A stretch of 64,000 nucleotides of DNA from Achromobacter insolitus. Lineage in GTDB: Bacteria; Pseudomonadota; Gammaproteobacteria; Burkholderiales; Burkholderiaceae_B. Below, piece by piece: positions 58,050 to 64,000 of this stretch (positions within the stretch are counted from its first letter, which is position 1; each line of letters begins with the position of its first letter). The notes under the pieces were generated by a model. That model ran no database searches. It was not told where the DNA came from and was given only the letters and a program-made list of their open reading frames with translations. The position numbers and the translations under genes are program-made. The stretch covers positions 434,001 to 498,000 of the forward strand of contig NZ_NJIF01000002.1 in NCBI RefSeq assembly GCF_002209555.1, in the 5' to 3' direction.

Positions 58050-58095
58050 AAAAAAAAAATGGCCAGCGCGGGCATAGGGCGCCCGAGGCTGGCCA
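58050..58095 (-). terminator. Rho-independent terminator of the cupin gene
   Basis: The stem TGGCCAGC / GCTGGCCA (58060-58067 and 58088-58095) encloses a second stem (GCGGGC / GCCCG). On the minus strand it is followed by a run of about ten T (58050-58059). It lies 20 bp past the cupin stop. Confidence 0.85.
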
Positions 58096-58115
58096 ATACA
58101 GGGTAGGGCTGTCCC

Positions 58116-58550
58116 TTATTTGACGGGGATCAGGGCGGGCGCGCCCTTGTTCTTGATCAGCACGACCACGAACTTGGCGGGCTTGGTCTGGCTGGCGTTG
58201 CGGCCCACGGTATGGATGTCGTCGGGGCCTTCATAGAAGGTCTGGCCCGGGGTCAGGGTCACTTCCTTGCCGCCCTTGACCTGCATGACGATGCTGCCTT
58301 CAAGTACGTAGACAAAGGCCGAGGCATCGTGGCGATGCAAGGGGTCGGCCGCTCCAGGCGGATAGTCGACGACGAGCATCAGTGCGTCCTTGCCGGGAAC
58401 ATCCGGCAAGTCCCTGTTCATCAGCTCCGTAACGATCGGGTCGGCCGGCTTGCCGGCGGGCGATCCGTGATGCGACGCAGCATGGGCAGGCTGGTCCAAC
58501 AGCGCGCCGGCGGCGATCAATGACAAAGCAAGTTTGGTGAGTGTCGACAT
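58116..58550 (-). CDS. Exported cupin-domain protein
   Basis: A 144-residue protein with a Sec signal peptide (MSTLTKLALSLIAAGALL, cleavage near AHA, residue 24) and a single cupin barrel. The metal-binding pattern HRHDASAFVYVLEG and the second motif GPDDIHTVGRNAS are present. A periplasmic location is expected. The start is the ATG at 58550 with AGGA upstream; an ATG at 58583 is also in frame. It sits downstream of the ECF41-type sigma factor on the same strand, about 120 bp away. Substrate unknown. Confidence 0.85.
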   Translation of the reverse strand: MSTLTKLALSLIAAGALLDQPAHAASHHGSPAGKPADPIVTELMNRDLPDVPGKDALMLVVDYPPGAADPLHRHDASAFVYVLEGSIVMQVKGGKEVTLTPGQTFYEGPDDIHTVGRNASQTKPAKFVVVLIKNKGAPALIPVK

Positions 58551-58670
58551 GGCCTGTCCTGGCAAGAGTGGTGACAGGTCCATCGTAGAAGTGGCGGTGG
58601 CGGGGCGGTAGACCCGCGCAAGGGACCACCATGTTGCCCGCCATGCACCAAAGCCGGCGCAGGGACGGCG

Positions 58671-59549
58671 TCAACGTTGCGCCAGGGCGGCCGCAACGCG
58701 TGCCAGCTTGTCCGGATTGCGTTGCACCAGGACCCGGGTCAGGCGCTCGCCGTCCGTTTCATAGGACTGCACGGATTCAAGATCGCCGTTGATGAAACGC
58801 AGCAGCGTCCATTGTCCATTCACCTCGACCACCTCGGTGCTCAGCGCATCGCGGTAGCGCCTCTTGCCGGCGTAGAACAGCTGCGCCAGACGTTTGCCGC
58901 CCACCAGGCTGGCAAAGCTCGTGACCTTGTCGCCGCCATCGCCGATGAGTTCGGCGTCGTCGCTCAGCAATGCGTGCAGGCCGTGGAAATCACTGCGCTG
59001 CATCGCGTCTGCGAAGGCCAGTAGCAGCCGGTGCAGCGTCGCGCGCGGCACCGCCTCGCGCGGGGTGCCTTGGCGCAATTGCTGCCTGGCTCGCCGCACC
59101 AGTTGCCGGACGGCTGCCTGAGTCTTGTCCAGGGTGTGCGCGATGTCCTCGTAGTCAGCGTCGAATACCTCGCGCATCAGGAAGGCTGCGCGGGCATCCG
59201 GCGACAGGCGCTCCAGCATGAACAGAAACGCCACGGAAACGTCATCGGCAAGTTCGTGGATCTGTTCGGGGGTGGAGGGCGTCGCCATCAACATTGGTTC
59301 TGGCAGCCAGACCCCCACGTAGTTCTCCCGTTCGGCCTTGGCGGCGCGAAGACGGTCGATGGACAGGCGGGTCGTCACGGTGACGAGCCAGGCCTCGGGG
59401 TTCTCAATCTCGGCGGTGTCGGCGCCATGCCAGCGCAGCCACGCGTCCTGCACGATGTCTTCCGCTTCGGCCACCGAGCCCAACATGCGGTAGGCGATCG
59501 CGTAGAGGCGAGGGCGGTGGCGGTCGAAAAGGGTCACGGAGCCGGTCAT
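58671..59549 (-). CDS. ECF41-type RNA polymerase sigma factor with C-terminal SnoaL-like domain
   Basis: A 292-residue sigma factor (ATG at 59549; a TTG at 59561 is in frame). Region 2 is at about residues 5-70 (AYRMLGSVAEAEDIVQDAWLRW) and region 4 at 115-160. A SnoaL-like domain follows from 170. Three ECF41 hallmarks are visible: WLPEP in the linker (81-85), DGGDK at 204-208 (consensus DGGGK), and NPDKL near the C-terminus. In ECF41 proteins the C-terminal extension regulates activity in place of an anti-sigma factor. The AhpD-like and NmrA-like genes 2-4 kb away are typical ECF41-linked genes. Confidence 0.9.
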   Translation of the reverse strand: MTGSVTLFDRHRPRLYAIAYRMLGSVAEAEDIVQDAWLRWHGADTAEIENPEAWLVTVTTRLSIDRLRAAKAERENYVGVWLPEPMLMATPSTPEQIHELADDVSVAFLFMLERLSPDARAAFLMREVFDADYEDIAHTLDKTQAAVRQLVRRARQQLRQGTPREAVPRATLHRLLLAFADAMQRSDFHGLHALLSDDAELIGDGGDKVTSFASLVGGKRLAQLFYAGKRRYRDALSTEVVEVNGQWTLLRFINGDLESVQSYETDGERLTRVLVQRNPDKLARVAAALAQR

Positions 59550-59682
59550 GGAATGGGCCAACGCCTAGGGGAAAGGGGGGCGGGGAAGGCAGGCTATTTT
59601 GCCGCAGCGCTCCGGGCAGGACAAGCGTGTATAGCGCCGGCCGCCAGAGCACCCGCGGGTGGCGGCGCAGGGGCTGCGCCTA

Positions 59683-60684
59683 CTAGAGCGCGATTACCGT
59701 GGCGGGGAGCGCAGGCATGGCCGCCTGGCCGGCCATTTGGTTCAGGTCCCGTTCTATCATCGCGCTCAGGCGGCTGATGGGCACGTCATTCGCACTGCCT
59801 TCGAAGGGATTCTCCGTGCTCTCGCCGACCTGCTCGAGCGAGGTGTAAATCCACGAGATGATCACGCTGAACGGCACTGCCAGCCATGCCATCTGGCCCT
59901 GCATGATGCCGCCGATGTCCTGGCCCAGCTGGGCGAACTGGCCCGTCAGGCCAAACGGCAGCGCCACGCAGAAGGAACGCACGAACAAGGTGTTGATGAT
60001 GGCGTACTGGCGCGGATAGGGGAAATTCTTGATGCGCTCGGCCTGGCCCTGCAGGTCCAGCAGTTCACGGATGCGGCTATTGAGTTCGGCATATTCCGAT
60101 GCGCTGATGGCGCCGGAATCCAGCAGGCTTCGTACTGCCCGCGCCTGCAGGGCCAGCAACTGCGCAGCCTTGTCGTCCGCCTGCATCAAGGCCGGGATGT
60201 CCTGCGCGGACAGGTAGCGGGACAGCGCGGATTCCAGGGACTCGGCGCGTTCCGGTATTACGTACTGTCTGCGGTATTCGGCATTGGGGCGATTGCCCAC
60301 GGTTTCCCACACGCGTGCTTCGCGCAATTGATAGCGCAGCGCGGTCAACCACGCCAGATGCCGCTGCACCAATGCCGCGCCTTGGTCGGAGTTGCCGGCA
60401 TAGCTGTGGCTGATCACGCCCCAGTACCGGCTGGCGCTGACGATGCTCATCCAGATTTTCTGTGCGTCCACCGTGCGCGTATAGGTCTGCACGTTCTTGA
60501 AGCCGACGACAAAGGTGGTCGCGGTGCCCAGTAGCGACACCACCGACAAGGGCAGCGTCAGCCATTTGAGGCCGGCAACCTGGTAGAGCAGCGCGGGCGC
60601 GAAGCCTAGCGCCAGCAGGACATAGATCTTCCTGCGGGTCCAGATGACGAATTCGCCCAGGCGATAGGATTTTCCCAGATGCAT
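59683..60684 (-). CDS. Bestrophin-family membrane protein
   Basis: A 333-residue protein starting at the ATG at 60684. It has an N-terminal amphipathic start (MHLGKSYRLGEFVIWTRRKI), two early hydrophobic helices (YVLLALGFAPALLYQVAG, LTLPLSVVSLLGTATTFVVGF), and the FKNVQTYTR and W-E-x-R segments of bacterial bestrophins. Two further hydrophobic regions lie near residues 240-290. Bacterial bestrophins form pentameric cation-selective channels in the inner membrane. A region of 359 bp separates it from the divergent hydrolase gene. Confidence 0.85.
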   Translation of the reverse strand: MHLGKSYRLGEFVIWTRRKIYVLLALGFAPALLYQVAGLKWLTLPLSVVSLLGTATTFVVGFKNVQTYTRTVDAQKIWMSIVSASRYWGVISHSYAGNSDQGAALVQRHLAWLTALRYQLREARVWETVGNRPNAEYRRQYVIPERAESLESALSRYLSAQDIPALMQADDKAAQLLALQARAVRSLLDSGAISASEYAELNSRIRELLDLQGQAERIKNFPYPRQYAIINTLFVRSFCVALPFGLTGQFAQLGQDIGGIMQGQMAWLAVPFSVIISWIYTSLEQVGESTENPFEGSANDVPISRLSAMIERDLNQMAGQAAMPALPATVIAL

Positions 60685-61043
60685 GATGTCGGTCCCCGGT
60701 TGGCGCGCGGCAGCACGTCCAGTAGCGCGGCGCCGGCACGTCAAGCAATGTGTGGGTGAACACATCCTAAGAGCGCGGTGCGTGACGCGGTAGGGCTGCA
60801 TAAGGACGCATGGTGTTGTCTGCGTGACAACAATCGGATTTTGCGCGGTCCGGCGCGCAAGGTCGGCGGGTCATCGGCAGAGCGCGCGTGGGGGGCTGCC
60901 CTGCTGGCGCGCATCGATGCGCATTGGTGCGCGTCGCACAACAGCGTGCTTCCCGCTGCATGCCTACCGGCCATGAAACCCCGCCCCTACCATGGCCTCA
61001 CTTGCTTCCCCGACGCAGCGCCTAACCCAACCGGAGCACGACC
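60685..61043. promoter_or_regulatory. 359-bp divergent intergenic region with a 7-bp inverted repeat and a 14-bp palindrome
   Basis: TGTTGTC-N5-GACAACA (60814-60820 and 60826-60832) is a perfect inverted repeat, and GCGCATCGATGCGC (60909-60922) is a perfect palindrome. Both lie between the bestrophin (minus) and chloroperoxidase-like (plus) genes and may be operators. No gene is apparent in the region. Confidence 0.4.
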
Positions 61044-61877
61044 ATGACCAGCAATACCTACACCACCAATGACGGTACGCAGATCTACTACAAGGACTGG
61101 GGCGACGGCCCCGTCGTCACCTTCTCGCATGGCTGGCCGCTGAATGCGGACGCCTGGGATGGGCAGATGCACTATCTGGCAAGCAACGGCTTTCGGGTCA
61201 TTGCGCACGATCGCCGTGGCCACGGCCGTTCCTCCCAGCCGTCAACCGGCAATGACATGAACGGCTACGCCGACGATCTGGCGCAACTGATCGAGGCGCT
61301 GGACCTGAAGCACATCACCATGATCGGGCATTCCACGGGCGGCGGCGAGGTGGCGCGCTACATCGGCCGCCACGGCAGCAAGCGCGTGGCCAGGGCGGTG
61401 CTCATCGGCGCGGTCCCGCCGGTGATGCTGAAATCCGCCGCTAATCCGGAGGGCCTGCCGATCGAGGTCTTCGATGGCATCCGTGCGGGAGTGGCGGGAG
61501 ACCGTTCGCAGTTCTACAAGGAATTGGCCATTCCCTTCTATGGCGCCAATCGTCCCGACGCCAAGGTCTCGCAAGGCATGCTGGACCAGTTCTGGTTGTG
61601 GAGCATGCAAAGCGGTCAGAAGAACGCCTACGAATGCATCAAGGCATTTTCGGAAACCGACTTTACCGAGGATCTGAAAAAGATCGACGTCCCGACCCTG
61701 TTCATGCATGGGGAGGACGATCAGATCGTGCCGGTGCACGATTCGGCGAAGAAGGCCGCGCGCCTGGTAACGAACGCCAAGGAAATCTACTACCCGGGCG
61801 CGCCGCACGGGCTTACCGCCACCATGCAGGACCGCATCAATGCCGACCTGCTTGCCTTCATCCGCGCCACCGCCTGA
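61044..61877 (+). CDS. Alpha/beta hydrolase of the cofactor-free (non-haem) chloroperoxidase group
   Basis: A 277-residue enzyme close to perhydrolase/chloroperoxidase-type esterases. The catalytic triad can be read as Ser97 (IGHSTGGGE), Asp near 226 ([10 protein letters not shown]) and His near 255 ([11 protein letters not shown]). [12 protein letters not shown] supplies the oxyanion hole, with the Trp typical of perhydrolases. The start is the ATG at 61044, with CGGAG upstream. It leads a three-gene plus-strand group with the metallo-beta-lactamase-fold and SDR genes. Confidence 0.92.
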   Translation: MTSNTYTTNDGTQIYYKDWGDGPVVTFSHGWPLNADAWDGQMHYLASNGFRVIAHDRRGHGRSSQPSTGNDMNGYADDLAQLIEALDLKHITMIGHSTGGGEVARYIGRHGSKRVARAVLIGAVPPVMLKSAANPEGLPIEVFDGIRAGVAGDRSQFYKELAIPFYGANRPDAKVSQGMLDQFWLWSMQSGQKNAYECIKAFSETDFTEDLKKIDVPTLFMHGEDDQIVPVHDSAKKAARLVTNAKEIYYPGAPHGLTATMQDRINADLLAFIRATA

Positions 61878-61902
61878 CGGGCGCCTTCCTGGAGATATCG
61901 CC

Positions 61903-62802
61903 ATGCTTGCCATTGAAAACACCGAATCCATCGATCTGGTTCCCTCGCGCTACGCGCTGCAGATCGGCGACATCGACGCGCTGGTCGTCAGCGACGGCGT
62001 GCTGCCCCTGCCGACCGCGACGATGGCCACCAACGCCGACCCCTCCGACCTCGCGGCTTGGCTGGAGCACATGTTCATGCCCCCCGACGCTTTCGACTGG
62101 CCGCTGAACGTGATGGTGGCTCGCAGCGCAGACCAGACCATTCTTATCGATGCGGGGCTGGGAGGACAGTTCGCAGGCTTTCCGCGCGCCGGGCTGTTTC
62201 CCCAGCGGCTGGAGTCCGCGGGGATTGCGCTGGAGTCCGTGACCGATGTGATCATCACGCACATGCATATGGACCACGTGGGTGGATTGCTGGTGCCGGG
62301 CGTGAAGGAACGCCTGCGTCCGGACGTGCGCATCCATGTGTCCGCCACCGAAGTGGCATTCTGGACTTCGCCGGACTTTTCGCTCACCGTCATGCCCAAG
62401 CCCGTGCCTGCAGTGCTCAGGTCCACGGCCACCAGCTTCTACAACGAATACCGCGATCGACTGCGCCTCTTCGAGGACCGGCATGAGGTGGCGCCGGGCG
62501 TCATCGTCCGCCTGACTGGCGGGCACACTCCGGGGCACAGCGTGGTGGACCTGATCTCGGGAGGTGAACGCCTGACCTTTGCCGGCGACGCCATGTTCCC
62601 CGTCGCATTCGACCATCCCGAATGGCACAACGGATTCGAACACGATCCCGAGGAATCTGCCCGCGTGCGCATCGGCCTGTTCCAGGAGCTGGCCCGAAAT
62701 CGCGGGCTGCTGGTCGCGGCCCATCTGCCATTCCCATCCGTGGGCCGGGTCGCGGTCGATGGCGACGCCTTTCGTTGGGTGCCCGTGATCTGGGATTTTT
62801 GA
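61903..62802 (+). CDS. Metallo-beta-lactamase-fold hydrolase (lactonase-like)
   Basis: A 299-residue protein starting at the ATG at 61903 behind GGAGA. The metal motif is TH-x-H-x-DH (His120, His122, Asp124, His125), with GGHTPGHS and FAGDAMFP supplying further ligands. No signal peptide is seen, so it is cytoplasmic and unlikely to be a true beta-lactamase. The layout resembles AHL lactonases and related MBL-fold esterases. The substrate is unknown. It lies 25 bp after the hydrolase gene. Confidence 0.85.
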   Translation: MLAIENTESIDLVPSRYALQIGDIDALVVSDGVLPLPTATMATNADPSDLAAWLEHMFMPPDAFDWPLNVMVARSADQTILIDAGLGGQFAGFPRAGLFPQRLESAGIALESVTDVIITHMHMDHVGGLLVPGVKERLRPDVRIHVSATEVAFWTSPDFSLTVMPKPVPAVLRSTATSFYNEYRDRLRLFEDRHEVAPGVIVRLTGGHTPGHSVVDLISGGERLTFAGDAMFPVAFDHPEWHNGFEHDPEESARVRIGLFQELARNRGLLVAAHLPFPSVGRVAVDGDAFRWVPVIWDF

Positions 62803-62880
62803 CCGCGTCGTTGCGGTTGCGCTTGCCGGGCGTCGAGCAATGCGTGTCGCCCGGCAAGCGACCTTTCGTGAAGGAAGAAA

Positions 62881-63630
62881 ATGAAAAAACTCATGGGTAA
62901 GACCGCCGTTATTACCGGCGGCAACAGCGGCATCGGCTACGCCGCGGCCCAGGCGTTCGTCGCCGAAGGCGCGCGGGTCGCTATCCTGGGGCGCAGGCGG
63001 GAGGCCGTGGATGCCGCGGTCGCGAAACTCGGTGCGTCCGCCTTCGGCATGGTGGGAGACGTGGCGGATCTGGCGACGCATGACCGCCTGGCAGCGGCGG
63101 TCCGAGACAGATTCGGCGCTATCGACGTCTACATGGCCAACGCCGGCATGAACCACATCGAACCGTCGCCGGCCGTAAGCGTCGACAGTTATGACGCGCA
63201 ATTCGGCACCAACACTCGCGCCATATTCTTTGGGGTCACCAAGGCCTTGCCGCTGATGCGGGATGGCGGCTCCATCATCCTCACAAGCTCCATCGCGAGC
63301 GCCAAGGTGCTGGAGAATCACGCTGTCTACGCCGGCTCCAAGGCGGCGATTGAAGCCTTCGCCCGTGCCTGGGCCCTGGAGTTCAAGAGCCGGAAGATCC
63401 GCGTCAATGTGCTGAGTCCCGGTCCCACCGATACTCCGATCCTGGAAAAGCTCGGTGTGGCCGCAGCGGATCGGCCCGCGTTCGAGCAAGGCATGGCTGC
63501 GGCGATTCCCCTCGGGCGTCTGGCGCAAACGCATGAGTTGGCCCGCGCAGCGCTGTTCCTGGCTTCGGATGACAGCAGCTTCGTCACAGGCGTCAATTTG
63601 CGTGTCGACGGCGGCATTGCGCTGACGTGA
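62881..63630 (+). CDS. Short-chain dehydrogenase/reductase
   Basis: A 249-residue classical SDR. The nucleotide motif TGGNSGIG is at residues 12-19, NAG at 87-89, and the catalytic Ser136/137 (LTSSIAS) and YxxxK (Tyr150, Lys154) are all present. The Asp/Arg pattern after strand 2 (LGRRRE) suggests NADP preference. GAAGGAAG precedes the ATG. It is the last gene of the hydrolase-MBL-SDR group. Substrate unknown. Confidence 0.93.
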   Translation: MKKLMGKTAVITGGNSGIGYAAAQAFVAEGARVAILGRRREAVDAAVAKLGASAFGMVGDVADLATHDRLAAAVRDRFGAIDVYMANAGMNHIEPSPAVSVDSYDAQFGTNTRAIFFGVTKALPLMRDGGSIILTSSIASAKVLENHAVYAGSKAAIEAFARAWALEFKSRKIRVNVLSPGPTDTPILEKLGVAAADRPAFEQGMAAAIPLGRLAQTHELARAALFLASDDSSFVTGVNLRVDGGIALT

Positions 63631-63739
63631 AGGCAGTAACCCGGAACCGGCGCCTGTACGGCTTCGGCGAGGGGAAATCGGAAGAGAAGCGGAAAAAATT
63701 ACCGGCGGGCGATCCGTGGTTGCAGTCGCCCAGCCGGTT

Positions 63740-64000
63740 TCAACTCAGCCGCTTCAATATCCGCGCAGCCTTGGCAATGCCGCCCGTGCCGCTGGCCGCG
63801 CGACCGACCAGCGCGGTGCCCAACGCTGTGAGGATGACGCCTTTCCAGCCGGGACCGCTGCGCATGCCCGTAAACATCAGCCAGGCGCCGGTGCCGAAGA
63901 CGATGACGTGCTCGCCCGGAAAGTCGGGGCGCGCGTCATCGATACGGCGCAGTCTTTCCCACAGAGGTTCACGGGCGTCGGTCGGGGTGGGAACTGGATC
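63740..64000 (-). CDS. C-terminal part of a short putative membrane protein
   Basis: The last 86 codons and stop lie in the window; the start is beyond the right edge. The sequence has a hydrophobic stretch (VIVFGTGAWLMFTGM, then VILTALGTALVGRAAS), suggesting one or two membrane helices, between a charged N-side (WERLRRIDDARPDFPGE) and a basic end (KAARILKRLS). It resembles small DUF2892-type inner-membrane proteins in layout only. Family not recognised. Confidence 0.55.
   Translation of the reverse strand, partial: DPVPTPTDAREPLWERLRRIDDARPDFPGEHVIVFGTGAWLMFTGMRSGPGWKGVILTALGTALVGRAASGTGGIAKAARILKRLS

Noticed and set aside
61903-62802. MBL-fold gene as an antibiotic resistance beta-lactamase
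   Set aside because: No signal peptide, and it sits between a chloroperoxidase-like hydrolase and an SDR. Sequence layout fits a lactonase or esterase of the fold, not a class B beta-lactamase.

Overview
The window is 64 kb of high-GC chromosomal DNA. It looks like a betaproteobacterium of the Alcaligenaceae, most likely Achromobacter or a close Bordetella relative. This rests on the complete F-type ATP synthase operon followed by hemE, priA and rep, the very G/C-rich codon third positions, many LysR regulators and acyl-CoA enzymes, and a Ku/LigD pair. The genus is inferred from gene content and was not tested by any search. No phage, insertion sequence, CRISPR array or conjugation gene was seen. 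The whole window reads as host chromosome.

Layout. 1-4.2 kb: the 5' part of a maleate-isomerase-type gene divergent from a LysR regulator, an M61 peptidase and an enoyl-CoA hydratase. 4.4-6.0 kb: an exported DUF1254/DUF1214 protein. 6.1-13.9 kb: the atp operon (atpIBEFHAGDC) with a recognisable promoter, internal mRNA hairpins and a strong terminator. 14.0-20.8 kb: a degenerate receiver/Fis-HTH protein, hemE, an AT-rich intergenic region with DnaA boxes, then priA and rep. 20.9-24.6 kb: a class II amidotransferase, an unknown protein, dapD and a stand-alone autotransporter barrel. 24.6-36.4 kb: a minus-strand operon for uptake and hydrolysis of peptides or acylated amino acids (deacylase, dppABCDF-type ABC transporter, alpha/beta hydrolase, M20 peptidase), a LysR regulator and a second, monocistronic dppA-like gene. 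36.7-37.9 kb: a 77-residue protein with a palindrome-rich promoter, and nnrD. 38.0-45.5 kb: an acyl-CoA catabolic cluster under a TetR regulator. 45.6-49.6 kb: a membrane-anchored dihaem cytochrome c, tRNA-Arg(CCG) and a hybrid sensor kinase/LuxR response regulator pair. 49.6-55.0 kb: alpha/beta hydrolase and DUF3182-like genes divergent from ku-ligD. 55.2-63.6 kb: small redox and detoxification genes (AhpD-like, NmrA-like, Ohr/OsmC, cupin, chloroperoxidase-like hydrolase, metallo-beta-lactamase fold, SDR) with a LysR regulator and an ECF41-type sigma factor. The window ends inside a short membrane-type protein.

How the genes work together. The atp block is housekeeping energy metabolism. PriA and Rep cooperate in replication restart. 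The dpp block imports oligopeptides or N-acyl amino acids and supplies the hydrolases to break them down. The TetR block carries out CoA activation by transfer, dehydrogenation, hydration/isomerisation and 3-hydroxyacyl oxidation. Ku and LigD form a two-component end-joining system. The last 9 kb resembles the ECF41/COE (carboxymuconolactone decarboxylase, oxidoreductase, epimerase) neighbourhoods known from other bacteria. No wholly new defence or mobile system was found. The observations most worth checking are the DnaA-box region upstream of priA, the DUF3182/hydrolase pair beside the end-joining genes, the pseudo-receiver regulator and the palindrome-controlled 77-residue protein.
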